From Gammaproteobacteria bacterium (GTDB lineage Bacteria > Pseudomonadota > Gammaproteobacteria > Steroidobacterales > Steroidobacteraceae): a DNA stretch of 64,000 nt. The stretch lies in the NCBI GenBank assembly GCA_021323735.1, contig JAJPKM010000038.1, positions 1-64,000 of the forward strand, written 5' to 3'. The position numbers and the translations under genes were made by a program. Shown here in pieces: positions 20,211 to 29,327 of the stretch (positions are counted from its first letter, which is position 1; every line of letters starts with the position of its first letter). The notes under the pieces are model-generated. The model did not search any database. It was not told the origin of the DNA and was given only the letters and a program-made list of their open reading frames with translations.

Positions 20211-20459
20211 ATGCGGTTTTCGCTGTACTCCCGTCCTGGCTGCGGCCTTTGCGAGGAGATGTTGAGCGAGCTCGCGGCCCTGCCGGCGGCGCGGGGAATA
20301 CCGATCGAAGTGATCGATGTGGACCTGAACCCGACCACCCGGGCGCGCTATGGCCACAAGATCCCCGTGCTGCTTTTCGAGGGTGAATTGGTGTGCCATG
20401 GCCGGCTGGACCCTCAAGAGGTCGATAAGACCCTCAGCTTTCACCGCCGACCGGTATAA
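20211..20459 (+). CDS. Glutaredoxin-family (DUF836-type) thioredoxin-fold protein
   Basis: An 82-residue thioredoxin-fold protein with a redox motif CGLC in LYSRPGCGLCEEML and a cis-proline in GHKIPVLLFEGE. It resembles the small glutaredoxin-like proteins often found at this position between mucB/rseB and lepA. It starts at the base after the rseB stop. The physiological partner is unknown. Confidence 0.85.
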   Translation: MRFSLYSRPGCGLCEEMLSELAALPAARGIPIEVIDVDLNPTTRARYGHKIPVLLFEGELVCHGRLDPQEVDKTLSFHRRPV

Positions 20460-20516
20460 TACTGGGTTTGCCCGACGTGGCTTACGCGGAACAATCAGAC
20501 AGGCCCTCAAGCGTAG

Positions 20517-22316
20517 ATGAAGAATATCCGCAATTTTTCCATCATTGCTCACGTCGACCACGGCAAGTCGACATTGGCTGACCGGTTCATTCAGGAATGT
20601 GGCGGGCTCGATGCGCGCGAAATGCAGGCGCAGGTTCTCGACAGCATGGATCTGGAGCGCGAGCGCGGCATTACCATCAAGGCTCAGAGTGTGACGCTGG
20701 GCTTCAAATCCGTCACCGGTGAGCTCTACCAGCTCAATTTCATCGACACCCCGGGGCACGTGGACTTCTCCTATGAGGTCTCGCGCTCGCTGGCGGCCTG
20801 CGAGGGTGCGCTGTTGGTGGTAGATGCCGCTCAGGGCGTGGAGGCGCAGAGCGTGGCCAACTGCTATACCGCATTGGAGCAGGGGCTCGAGGTGCTGCCG
20901 GTCATCAACAAGATCGATCTGCCCTCGGCCGATCCGGCCAAGGTCATCCACGAAATCGAAGAAATCATCGGCATCCCCGCCGAGGATGCGGCGCTGGTCA
21001 GCGCCAAGACCGGGCTTGGCGTCCCTGAATTGCTGGAGCAACTGGTCAAGCGCATACCGGCCCCCAAGGGCGATCCAGATGGGCCGCTGCAGGCCTTGAT
21101 CATCGACTCCTGGTTCGACAACTACGTCGGCGTGGTTTCCTTGGTAAGGGTCATGAACGGCTCCCTGCGCACGGGTGAAAAGATCAGGGTGATGTCGACC
21201 GGGCGAAGCCACCAGGTCGACAAACTCGGCCGATTCTCGCCCAAACCGGTTACCCGGCCGGCGCTGGAAACCGGGGAAGTGGGCTTTGTCATTGCCGGGA
21301 TCAAGGAGATCGACGGCGCTCCGGTGGGCGACACCATCACGCTCGAAGGCAATCCCGCCGCGGAGGCGCTGGCGGGCTTCAAGCAAGTGCAGCCGCGCGT
21401 CTTCGCCGGCCTGTTTCCCGTGAGTTCCGACGACTACGAGCAATTTCGCGACGCGCTCAAGAAGCTGAAGCTGAACGATTCGGCGCTGCACTTCGAGCCG
21501 GAAGTATCCACGGCCTTGGGCTTCGGGTTCCGCTGCGGGTTCTTGGGATTGCTGCACATGGACATCGTCCAGGAGCGTCTGGAGCGCGAGTACGGGCTCA
21601 ATTTGATCACCAGCGCGCCCACCGTCATTTACGAACTGTTGCTCACCGACGGATCGGTCATCAACGTCGACAATCCGACCAAGCTGCCGCCGCAGGATCG
21701 CATCTCGGAGCTGCGCGAGCCGATCATCGTCGCCAATATTCTGGTTCCGCCCGACCACGTGGGTGCGGTGCTGACCCTGTGCAGTGAAAAGCGCGGCGTG
21801 CAGAAGAAAATGCTCTTCCTGGGCAGCCAGGTGTCGCTGCAGTACGAACTGCCGTTGGCCGAAATCGTGCTCGATTTCTTCGACCGCTTGAAATCCTCGA
21901 GCCGCGGATACGCCTCCTTCGACTATGAGTTCAGCCATTTCCAAGCCGCACCCCTGGTCAAGCTCGATGTCCTGATCAACGGTGATCCGGTCGACGCGCT
22001 GTCCCTCATCGTGCATCGCGACAACTCGTACAGCCGCGGCCGCGAACTGGTCGATAAGATGCAGGAGCTGATACCCAGGCAGATGTTCGACATTGCGGTG
22101 CAGGCGGCGATCGGCAGCCACATCATTGCGCGCGCCAGCGTCAAGGCGATGCGCAAGAACGTCCTGGCCAAGTGCTACGGCGGGGACATCACGCGCAAGC
22201 GCAAGCTGCTGGAGAAGCAGAAAGCGGGCAAAAAGCGCATGAAACAGGTCGGCCAGGTCGAAATCCCGCAGGAAGCTTTTCTCGCGGTATTACAGGTCGG
22301 TAAGAAGGCCAATTGA
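20517..22316 (+). CDS. lepA: Elongation factor 4 (LepA)
   Basis: A translational GTPase of 599 residues that acts on stalled ribosomes or during initiation. G1 [14 protein letters not shown]2 with [11 protein letters not shown]3 DTPGHVDF, G4 NKIDLP and G5 SAKTG are all present. The EF4-specific C-terminal domain includes the Lys-rich [19 protein letters not shown] tail. lepA-lepB-rnc-era order is conserved in proteobacteria. Confidence 0.97.
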   Translation: MKNIRNFSIIAHVDHGKSTLADRFIQECGGLDAREMQAQVLDSMDLERERGITIKAQSVTLGFKSVTGELYQLNFIDTPGHVDFSYEVSRSLAACEGALLVVDAAQGVEAQSVANCYTALEQGLEVLPVINKIDLPSADPAKVIHEIEEIIGIPAEDAALVSAKTGLGVPELLEQLVKRIPAPKGDPDGPLQALIIDSWFDNYVGVVSLVRVMNGSLRTGEKIRVMSTGRSHQVDKLGRFSPKPVTRPALETGEVGFVIAGIKEIDGAPVGDTITLEGNPAAEALAGFKQVQPRVFAGLFPVSSDDYEQFRDALKKLKLNDSALHFEPEVSTALGFGFRCGFLGLLHMDIVQERLEREYGLNLITSAPTVIYELLLTDGSVINVDNPTKLPPQDRISELREPIIVANILVPPDHVGAVLTLCSEKRGVQKKMLFLGSQVSLQYELPLAEIVLDFFDRLKSSSRGYASFDYEFSHFQAAPLVKLDVLINGDPVDALSLIVHRDNSYSRGRELVDKMQELIPRQMFDIAVQAAIGSHIIARASVKAMRKNVLAKCYGGDITRKRKLLEKQKAGKKRMKQVGQVEIPQEAFLAVLQVGKKAN

Positions 22317-22352
22317 TCGGCCTACCATTTTGAATCGGTTCGGGGGTACCTC

Positions 22353-23372
22353 GTGAATGATGGCGATCGTATTTTCATAGCCCTGTTGTGTGCGGGCGCT
22401 GTGTGCGTCCTGGTGATCTTGATCGACGGTTGGTTCTTGCGACCGAAACGCGATCCCGGAGCATCGAGTGCGGACGAGCCGCTGCTGCCTAAATTGGCGG
22501 GCTATACGCTGGTGGGCGTTGCGCTGGCCATGCTGTGGCGCCTGTTCAAGTACGAGGCCGTGGATTTCAGCCTCATGCTGGTGGTCGTGGGCGCGGTATC
22601 CGGCATCATCTGGGCGGCGGATCAGCTTTTCTTCGCGCGCCGCCGCCGCATCGCCGCCGCATCCGCGGGCACGCCGGCCGAGCGCGTTCGCGAGCCGCTT
22701 GCGGTCGAATACGCGCGCTCGTTCTTTCCGGTCATCATCTTGGTGCTGGTCATACGCTCCTTTCTCTTCGAGCCCTTCCGTATTCCCTCCGATTCCATGA
22801 TGCCAACCCTGTTCGACGGCGATTTCATCTTCGTCAGCAAGTACTCCTATGGCTTGCGTCTGCCGGTGTCCAATACCCTGGTGGTTGCCACCGGTACGCC
22901 GCAGCGGGGCGATGTGATCGTATTCCGCTTGCCGCCGAACCCGAAGATCAACTACATCAAACGACTGGTTGGACTGCCGGGGGACCGAATTCGAGTCGAC
23001 GAGAACAATCAGCTGTACGTGAACGACAAGCCCATGCCCCAGACCCACGGTCCGGTCTACGCGGGACCCAAGCAGGATCTGTGGAATTACACCGGTGTAC
23101 CGACCGCTTTCGAGCAGCTGGATACCAAGCGCCACCAGATCATGTTCGCCAACGGCGGCGTCAAAACGGGCGAATGGGTCGTGCCCGCGGGGCACTATTT
23201 CTTCATGGGCGACAACCGCAACAACAGCAAGGATAGCCGCTGGCTCGACGAACCGGATGCGCCGGGCTTCGTTCCGGAGCAAAATCTAGTAGGTAAAGCG
23301 GTCCGGATTTGGCTTAATCTCGATACTCGTGACGGACCTCTCTGGAGGAGGGTCGGGAATAAGATTGAATAG
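22353..23372 (+). CDS. lepB: Signal peptidase I
   Basis: Inner-membrane leader peptidase, 339 residues from a GTG at 22353. Transmembrane helices lie near residues 6-24 and 45-90, with another near 125-140. The catalytic Ser is in FRIPSDSMMPTL, the catalytic Lys in NYIKRLVGLPGD, and the box E motif is GDNRNNSKDSRW. It follows lepA as usual and precedes a DUF4845 gene and rnc. Confidence 0.95.
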   Translation: MNDGDRIFIALLCAGAVCVLVILIDGWFLRPKRDPGASSADEPLLPKLAGYTLVGVALAMLWRLFKYEAVDFSLMLVVVGAVSGIIWAADQLFFARRRRIAAASAGTPAERVREPLAVEYARSFFPVIILVLVIRSFLFEPFRIPSDSMMPTLFDGDFIFVSKYSYGLRLPVSNTLVVATGTPQRGDVIVFRLPPNPKINYIKRLVGLPGDRIRVDENNQLYVNDKPMPQTHGPVYAGPKQDLWNYTGVPTAFEQLDTKRHQIMFANGGVKTGEWVVPAGHYFFMGDNRNNSKDSRWLDEPDAPGFVPEQNLVGKAVRIWLNLDTRDGPLWRRVGNKIE

Positions 23373-23392
23373 GGGCTCTTTTAGGGGGATTT

Positions 23393-23755
23393 ATGCATAG
23401 ACACCAGCGCGGCATGACTTTCATCGGCTTGCTCTGCGTTCTCGCTCTGGCGGGAGTGGTGGTTTATGCCGGTATCCGGCTGGCGCCGCTGTACCTCAAC
23501 TATATGAAGGTCGCGAAGGCCATGGATGCGGTGGCGAGCGAGGTCAAGGGCGACAATCCGGACCCGGCGTCCATACGCGCTCTGATCGACCGGCACTTCA
23601 CCATCGATGATCCGACCGGGGTCACGGTGCAGGATGTCGAGATCACCAAGGGCGAGGACGGCGTGGAGATGCATGTGGCCTATGACGATTCCGTGCCCTA
23701 TGTCGCCAATGTGTCTTTGTCCGTACATTTTGAAAAGACAGTGAAGGTGCGGTGA
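23393..23755 (+). CDS. DUF4845 family membrane protein
   Basis: A 120-residue protein of unknown function commonly encoded between lepB and rnc in gammaproteobacteria. A single N-terminal transmembrane helix (about 8-27, MTFIGLLCVLALAGVVVYAG) resembles a type IV pilin leader without the usual processing site. The rest is a small periplasmic alpha/beta domain. An AGGGGG ribosome binding site precedes the ATG. The stop overlaps the rnc GTG. Confidence 0.8.
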   Translation: MHRHQRGMTFIGLLCVLALAGVVVYAGIRLAPLYLNYMKVAKAMDAVASEVKGDNPDPASIRALIDRHFTIDDPTGVTVQDVEITKGEDGVEMHVAYDDSVPYVANVSLSVHFEKTVKVR

Positions 23756-24462
23756 TTCCACTGCGCAAGTCCGACGACCTCGCAAGCTGGGTCGAACGTT
23801 CGTTCGGCCATGTCTTCAGGACCCCTGCGCTGTGCGAGGCTGCCTTAACGCACCGCAGCGCCGGCGCCGAGCACAACGAGCGGCTGGAATTCTTGGGCGA
23901 TTCGATTCTGAACTGCGCCGTGGCGCGCCTGCTCTTCGATGCACATCCGCTCGCCGACGAAGGTGCTCTGTCTCGATTACGGGCTTCGCTGGTGAGCGGC
24001 GACACCCTGGCGCAGATCGCCGGCGAATTGGGCCTGGGAGAACACCTGCGCCTGGGAAGCGGGGAGCTGAAATCGGGTGGTTTTCGCAGAGCTTCCATCC
24101 TGGCCGATGCACTCGAGGCCATGTTGGGTGCCATTTTCCTAGACGCGGGATTCGATACCGCCGCCGCGGCCGTGGCGAGAATCATCGGTCCGAAGATGTC
24201 GGATTTACCCGCGGCCGACGCACTGAAGGACCCCAAGACCCGGCTGCAGGAGGTACTTCAGGCACGCGGGCTGGCGCTGCCGACGTATACCCTGACCGCG
24301 GTGGGGGGCAACCCACACGCGCAATCCTTTACCGTCACCTGCGAGGTTCCGGTATTTCGCGTCGCTGCCGTGGGCGAAGGCGCGAGCCGCCGTCGCGCGG
24401 AACAGCTGGCCGCGGCAAAAGCCATTGACCTGCTGCCCCCCGAACTACGCGAGCACGTATGA
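23752..24462 (+). CDS. rnc: Ribonuclease III
   Basis: Double-stranded RNA endonuclease that processes rRNA and mRNA, 236 residues. The catalytic signature is NERLEFLGDSIL, with the second acidic cluster in LADALEAMLGAIFLDAGF. A C-terminal dsRBD spans about 160-228 (DPKTRLQEVLQARG through SRRRAEQLAAAKAI). The start is a GTG inside the stop of the previous gene, and the gene overlaps era by 4 bases. Confidence 0.96.
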   Translation: MIPLRKSDDLASWVERSFGHVFRTPALCEAALTHRSAGAEHNERLEFLGDSILNCAVARLLFDAHPLADEGALSRLRASLVSGDTLAQIAGELGLGEHLRLGSGELKSGGFRRASILADALEAMLGAIFLDAGFDTAAAAVARIIGPKMSDLPAADALKDPKTRLQEVLQARGLALPTYTLTAVGGNPHAQSFTVTCEVPVFRVAAVGEGASRRRAEQLAAAKAIDLLPPELREHV

Positions 24463-25358
24463 ACCAGTCTACTTTCCGCGCCGGCCACGTCGCCATTGTC
24501 GGGCGCCCCAATGTCGGCAAGTCCACCCTGGTGAACGCACTGGTGGGCCGCAAGGTCACCATCGTGACCGCGAAACCGCAGACCACCCGACACCGGATTT
24601 TGGGGCTGGTGAATCGTCCCGAAGCGCAGCTGGTGCTGGTGGATACTCCGGGCCTGCACGAAGCCACGCGCCGGGTCATGAATCAGTATATGAATCGCGT
24701 TGCCATCTCATCTTCCCAAGACGCGGATGTCGTTCTATTCGTGATCGAAGCCATGCGTTTTACCGATGAGGACCTGTGGGTCTGGGAGCGGGTGAGGGGT
24801 TTGAAGCAGCCGCTGTTCCTGGTCGTCAACAAGGTGGACCGGGTTACGCCTAAGGACCAGATGCTGCCGTTCCTCGAGGAGATGACGCAGCGGGTGCCGG
24901 CTTCGGAAATCATTCCAATTTCTGCGCTCGAGTCGGATAATCTGGAACGGTTGGTAGGTCTGGTGGGCGCGAGGCTGCCGATATCGCCGCCGCTGTTCGC
25001 GCCGGACGTGCTCACCGACCGCGATGAGCCGTTTCATGCCGCCGAGATCGTGCGTGAAAAGCTCACCTTGAAGCTGCGCGAGGAACTGCCCTACGGCATC
25101 AACGTGCAAATCGAGCGCTTCGCCGACGAAGACGGTCGAATCATGATCAACGCGGTCATTTGGGTGGAGCGCGCCAGCCAGAAGGCCATCGTGATCGGCC
25201 AGGGCGGGGAGCGGTTGAAGGAAATCGGCCGCCTGGCGCGCATAGAACTCAACGACCTGTGGCAGCGATCGGTGCATTTGGAGCTTTGGGTGAAGGTGAA
25301 GGAAAATTGGGCGGACAGCGAGATGGCCTTGCGCCAATTCGGGTTCGACACCTTGTGA
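24459..25358 (+). CDS. era: GTPase Era
   Basis: Ribosome-biogenesis GTPase binding the 3' end of 16S rRNA, 299 residues. G1 GRPNVGKSTLVNALVG, G3 DTPGL, G4 NKVDR and the C-terminal KH domain with ERASQKAIVIGQGGERLKEIG are present. It is translationally coupled to rnc upstream and recO downstream. Confidence 0.97.
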   Translation: MNQSTFRAGHVAIVGRPNVGKSTLVNALVGRKVTIVTAKPQTTRHRILGLVNRPEAQLVLVDTPGLHEATRRVMNQYMNRVAISSSQDADVVLFVIEAMRFTDEDLWVWERVRGLKQPLFLVVNKVDRVTPKDQMLPFLEEMTQRVPASEIIPISALESDNLERLVGLVGARLPISPPLFAPDVLTDRDEPFHAAEIVREKLTLKLREELPYGINVQIERFADEDGRIMINAVIWVERASQKAIVIGQGGERLKEIGRLARIELNDLWQRSVHLELWVKVKENWADSEMALRQFGFDTL

Positions 25359-26107
25359 AGAGCGCGGGCCGGCCATCCGGGCGGCGCGTATGGCTGGCTC
25401 CAGCCTACGTATTGCATCAATACGCCTATCGGGATACCAGCCGCATCGTGGAGGTGTTCACCGGCGAGCACGGACGGCTCACGCTGTTCGCACGCGGTGC
25501 CAACGGACCGAAATCGGCGCTCAAGGGCGTGCTGCGGCCCTTTCAGCGATTGCTCGTCTCATGGTCCGGTACGTCCGAAGCCTGTCAGCTCGTGACTGCG
25601 GAAACCGACGGGATGATGACCGATCTTAAGCCTGAGCGCCTGATGAGCGGATTCTATTTGAATGAGCTGCTCTTGAAGCTGACCGAACGCCGCGACCCCC
25701 ACCCGGAGATATTCTCATCCTATGCCGCCTGCGTGCAGGCGCTGTGCGAGGGCGAGGTGGAAGAGCCCACCTTGCGTCGTTTTGAAAAACGGCTGTTGAA
25801 CGAGCTGGGCTACGGATTGGAATTGTCGCAGACCGGCGATGGGCTGCCGGTGGAGGAGGACAAGTACTATCGATTTGCTCTGCAGAGCGGGCCGCAGCTC
25901 TGTGTGGCGGAGGCGCCCGGTGCGGTGTACGGCCGCTCGCTGACCGACCTGCAGGCGGAGAGTTTCGGCGACGCGCGTTCGCTGCGCGATGCCAAGCGGG
26001 TGTTGCGTGCGGCGATCGATGCTTGTCTGGATGGACGCGCATTGAAGTCACGTGAAGTCATGCTGGCATTGCGTCATCGCGAGCCGCAGCGCCAGGAGCA
26101 TTCGTGA
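25355..26107 (+). CDS. recO: DNA repair protein RecO
   Basis: RecF-pathway mediator that loads RecA, 250 residues. I chose the GTG at 25355 overlapping the era stop; the open frame continues upstream only through era. N-terminal OB-fold residues [38 protein letters not shown] and the later [10 protein letters not shown] and [17 protein letters not shown] segments are typical. The zinc cysteines present in some RecO proteins are not obvious here, which is usual for gammaproteobacterial forms. Confidence 0.92.
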   Translation: MKSAGRPSGRRVWLAPAYVLHQYAYRDTSRIVEVFTGEHGRLTLFARGANGPKSALKGVLRPFQRLLVSWSGTSEACQLVTAETDGMMTDLKPERLMSGFYLNELLLKLTERRDPHPEIFSSYAACVQALCEGEVEEPTLRRFEKRLLNELGYGLELSQTGDGLPVEEDKYYRFALQSGPQLCVAEAPGAVYGRSLTDLQAESFGDARSLRDAKRVLRAAIDACLDGRALKSREVMLALRHREPQRQEHS

Positions 26108-26856
26108 GCGAGCCTGTTCTTCATGGCGGCATTGCGCTCGGCGTGAATATCGATCACGTGGCGACGCTCCGCCAAGCGCGCCGCGCCCGCTATCCTGATC
26201 CGCTGTACGCGGCGCTCGTGGCCGAGGAGGCCGGTGCCGATAGCATCACCCTGCACCTGAGGGAAGACCGGCGCCACATTCAGGATCGCGATGTGGTTGC
26301 GATGCGCGCTGCCTTGCAGACCCGCATGAATCTGGAAATGGCGGTGACCGAGGAAATGACGCGCATCGCCCTCGAAGTGCGCCCGCAGGACACATGCCTG
26401 GTGCCTGAATCCCGCCAGGAGGTGACCACCGAGGGTGGACTGGATGTGGTTACGCTAAGTGCACGCGTGCAAGATGCGGTGCGCGCCTTGGCCGGCGCGG
26501 GTATCCGCGTGTCGCTGTTCATCGATCCGGAGCAGGCGCAGATCGAAGCAGCTCGACGCGTCGGTGCGCCGGTGATCGAGCTGCATACCGGCGCCTATGC
26601 CGACGCGGCAGGCGGTTCACGCGCGCGCGAGTTCGAGCGCCTGCGCACGGCAGCCAGGTTCGCTGCCACCCTCGGGCTGACCGTGAACGCCGGCCATGGC
26701 CTCAATTATCACAACGTCGAACCGATCGCCGCCATCTCCGAAATCGTGGAGCTCAATATCGGCCATTCGATCGTCGCGCGAGCCCTCATCGATGGCCTTT
26801 CTAAGGCGGTCGGCGATATGAAGAGCTTGATGCGTCGCGCGCGTACGGGTGGCTGA
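26104..26856 (+). CDS. pdxJ: Pyridoxine 5'-phosphate synthase
   Basis: Condenses 1-deoxyxylulose-5-phosphate with aminoacetone-3-phosphate to give PNP for vitamin B6. It has 250 residues from a GTG at 26104. Diagnostic segments are [40 protein letters not shown] and [12 protein letters not shown]. The cofactor made here serves the PLP enzymes at 33-38 kb, though that link is only generic. Confidence 0.96.
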   Translation: MSEPVLHGGIALGVNIDHVATLRQARRARYPDPLYAALVAEEAGADSITLHLREDRRHIQDRDVVAMRAALQTRMNLEMAVTEEMTRIALEVRPQDTCLVPESRQEVTTEGGLDVVTLSARVQDAVRALAGAGIRVSLFIDPEQAQIEAARRVGAPVIELHTGAYADAAGGSRAREFERLRTAARFAATLGLTVNAGHGLNYHNVEPIAAISEIVELNIGHSIVARALIDGLSKAVGDMKSLMRRARTGG

Positions 26857-26860
26857 TCGC

Positions 26861-27250
26861 ATGATTTTCGGCATCGGCGTCGACGTGCTGCAAGTGGATC
26901 GGGTGGAGCGGGTGTATCAGAAGCATGGCGAACGCTTCATCAAGCACTTGCTGCTGCCGGAGGAACGCACGCAGTTTGGGCTGACGGCGCGGCCCGTGCG
27001 TTTTCTCGCCATGCGCTTCGCCGCGAAGGAGGCCATCGTCAAGGGCATGGGCACGGGCTTCTCGCACGGCGTCTGGATTCGCGACGTCGGCGTGGTGCAA
27101 AATGCCTGGGGCAAACCGGAAGTAGTGTACTCCGAGCGCGGGGCCAAGGTGCGCGACGGACTGGGCATCGGCGAGGGCCACGTGACCCTGACGGATGAGG
27201 CAGGACTGGTGGTCGCGGTCGCGATTCTCATGCGGCGCGCGGTTCCTTGA
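26861..27250 (+). CDS. acpS: Holo-[acyl-carrier-protein] synthase
   Basis: Transfers phosphopantetheine from CoA to ACP, 129 residues from the ATG at 26861 (MIFGIGVDVLQVDRVER). A GTG at 26849 would add four residues and overlap pdxJ. Metal and substrate motifs are GIGVDVLQVDRVE and RFAAKEAIVKGMG. It is the last member of the conserved lepA-acpS block and overlaps the next gene. Confidence 0.94.
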   Translation: MIFGIGVDVLQVDRVERVYQKHGERFIKHLLLPEERTQFGLTARPVRFLAMRFAAKEAIVKGMGTGFSHGVWIRDVGVVQNAWGKPEVVYSERGAKVRDGLGIGEGHVTLTDEAGLVVAVAILMRRAVP

Positions 27251-28020
27251 ACACGCTGGTGTTCGATATCGAGACGGTGCCGGACACGGATCTCGGCAGA
27301 CGGCTTTACGATCTAAAAGATCTCTCCGATGAGCATGTGGCGCAGATCATGTTCACCAAGCGGCGCCAGGAGACCGGCAGTGAATTCCTGTCGCATGAGC
27401 AGCACCGCATCGTCGCCATATCGGTGGTCATGCGCTCCCGCGAAACGCTTCGGGTGTGGAGCTTGGGGGACGAGAACTCCTCGGAAAAAGACCTGATCGA
27501 GCGCTTCTTCGACGGCCTGGAGAAATACACCCCGGACTTGGTTTCCTGGAACGGCGCCGGCTTCGACCTGCCGGTGCTGCACTATCGCAGCCTCTTGCAT
27601 GCCGTGCCGGCCGCCCGCTACTGGGAGATGGGCAATTCGGACCCGAGTTTCCGATTCAGCAACTACTTGAGCCGCTTTCATTGGCGCCACATGGACTTGA
27701 TGGACATCCTGTCCGGATTCCAGGGCCGCGGCCGGGCGAGCCTGCAGGACATTGCTTTGTTGCTCGGATTTCCCGGCAAACTGGGCATGCACGGGGCTGA
27801 AGTTTGGGCTGCATACTTGCAGGGCGGCCTTGCGCGCATCCGCGACTATTGCGAGACCGACGTGCTGAATACCTACCTGATCTACCTGCGATTCGAGCTG
27901 GTGCGCGGGAACTTGGACGCCGCCGAACATGCCCGCGAATTGGCCCGGCTGCGCCAGCTCTTGCTCGAGTCGAGCGCGGCGCATCTCAAAGAATTCTCGA
28001 CAGCGTGGCACGCGACCTGA
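27247..28020 (+). CDS. Predicted 3'-5' exonuclease, PolB-like
   Basis: A 257-residue stand-alone DnaQ/RNase H-fold exonuclease of the PolB-like type (3'-5' exonuclease related to family B polymerase proofreading domains). ExoI is LVFDIETVPDTD, ExoII is LVSWNGAGFDLPVL, and ExoIII corresponds to YCETDVLNTYLIYLR. The start is a TTG at 27247 in the acpS stop. In many proteobacteria this gene precedes an RlmD-type methyltransferase, as here. Confidence 0.8.
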   Translation: MNTLVFDIETVPDTDLGRRLYDLKDLSDEHVAQIMFTKRRQETGSEFLSHEQHRIVAISVVMRSRETLRVWSLGDENSSEKDLIERFFDGLEKYTPDLVSWNGAGFDLPVLHYRSLLHAVPAARYWEMGNSDPSFRFSNYLSRFHWRHMDLMDILSGFQGRGRASLQDIALLLGFPGKLGMHGAEVWAAYLQGGLARIRDYCETDVLNTYLIYLRFELVRGNLDAAEHARELARLRQLLLESSAAHLKEFSTAWHAT

Positions 28021-29327
28021 ATTCGACCCAGGTGCAAGAAGCCGACATCGTCGATCTTGCGCACGATGGACGCGGTGTCGCGCGGCTCGAGGGCAAGGCT
28101 GTGTTCATCGAGGGGGCGTTGCCGGGCGAGCGGGTGCGCTTTCGGGTCATCAAGCGGCGCAAGCACATGGATGAGGCGGGCTTGGTCGATGTCATCGCCG
28201 CTTCGCCGCACCGTGTCGAGCCGCGTTGCGCGCACTTCGGAGTGTGCGGCGGCTGCTCGCTCCAGCATTTATCCGCGGCCGCTCAGCTGGCTGCCAAGGA
28301 GCGTCAGCTGCTCGAGAACCTGCAGCGCATCGGCAACGTTCAGCCGGCACGCGTACTGCCGCCGCTGCGCGGCCCCGAATGGGCCTATCGCCGCCGCGCT
28401 CGCTTAGGGATCAAGTATGTGCATAAGAAAGGGCGCGTGCTGGCCGGGTTCCGCGAGCGCGAAAAGCCCTATATTGCGGATATCAAGCGCTGCGAGGTGC
28501 TGCTGGCGCCGCTCGCCACGCTGCCGGAGGATCTCGCGGCATTGACCGAGACGCTCGCCATCCGTGAAAAGCTTCCGCAAGTGGAAGTCGCCGCCGGTGA
28601 GGGGGCGACGGCATTGGTATTTCGCGTGCTGGAAACGCCGGGTGCCGCGGACCTCGAGAAACTCTCGGCATTCGGCCTCGAGCGCGGCCTGCAGATTTAC
28701 CTGCAGACCGGCGGCCTGGATACGGTGCGGCCGTTGTCCGCAAATCCCGTGCCGCTCGCCTACTCCGTGGACGGCGGCAAGGTGGTCATCGAATTCGGCG
28801 CCGTGGATTTCATCCAGGTCAACCGCGACATCAATGTGTCGATGGTGGATGCGGCCATGACGCTGCTGCGGCCCGAGGCCGGCGATGCCGTCTTGGATTT
28901 GTTCTGTGGTCTCGGCAATTTCACCTTGCCGGCGGCGCGCAGGGCACGGCAAGTGCTGGGCGTGGAGGGCGACGCATCGCTGGTCGCCAAGGCGGTCGGC
29001 AATGCCGCGCACAACGGCCTCGGCAATGCGCAGTTTGTGGTGGAGAATCTTTTCGAGCCGGGGACTTTCGGCGCATGGGCCGACGAGCGCTATGATCTGG
29101 TCTTGCTGGATCCACCGCGTGCCGGCGCGGCGGAACTGCTCCCTCGCATGGCACGATGGTGTCCGCGGCGGGTCGTGTATATTTCCTGCCATCCGGGCAG
29201 TTTGGCGCGGGACGCGGGGATCTTGGTCGCCGACCTCGGTTTCACGCTGACCGAAGCGGGGGTGATGGACATGTTTCCGCATACGACGCACGTTGAGTCG
29301 ATAGCAGTCTTCGAGAGGCGCCCATGA
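28005..29327 (+). CDS. rlmD: 23S rRNA (uracil-1939-C5)-methyltransferase RlmD
   Basis: TrmA-family SAM methyltransferase, 440 residues from a GTG at 28005 that overlaps the preceding gene by 16 bases. An N-terminal TRAM domain (VQEADIVDLAHDGRGVARLEGKAVFIEGALPGE, split over about 6-60) is followed by the [4Fe-4S] cysteines CAHFGVCGGC with a fourth in IKRCEV. The SAM motif is LDLFCGLGNFTLP. The nucleophile motif reads YISCHPGSLARD, where family members normally have SCNP, so the residue after the catalytic Cys is His rather than Asn. Confidence 0.92.
   Translation: MARDLNSTQVQEADIVDLAHDGRGVARLEGKAVFIEGALPGERVRFRVIKRRKHMDEAGLVDVIAASPHRVEPRCAHFGVCGGCSLQHLSAAAQLAAKERQLLENLQRIGNVQPARVLPPLRGPEWAYRRRARLGIKYVHKKGRVLAGFREREKPYIADIKRCEVLLAPLATLPEDLAALTETLAIREKLPQVEVAAGEGATALVFRVLETPGAADLEKLSAFGLERGLQIYLQTGGLDTVRPLSANPVPLAYSVDGGKVVIEFGAVDFIQVNRDINVSMVDAAMTLLRPEAGDAVLDLFCGLGNFTLPAARRARQVLGVEGDASLVAKAVGNAAHNGLGNAQFVVENLFEPGTFGAWADERYDLVLLDPPRAGAAELLPRMARWCPRRVVYISCHPGSLARDAGILVADLGFTLTEAGVMDMFPHTTHVESIAVFERRP

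Noticed and set aside
20455-20460. TATAAT at the end of the glutaredoxin-like gene as a lepA promoter
   Set aside because: No -35 element at a suitable distance; chance occurrence cannot be excluded.
19884-22121. A 745-codon open frame on the minus strand opposite rseB and lepA
   Set aside because: It lies entirely antisense to lepA and rseB, has His/Arg/Gln-rich composition typical of a GC-rich shadow frame, and no recognisable domain.
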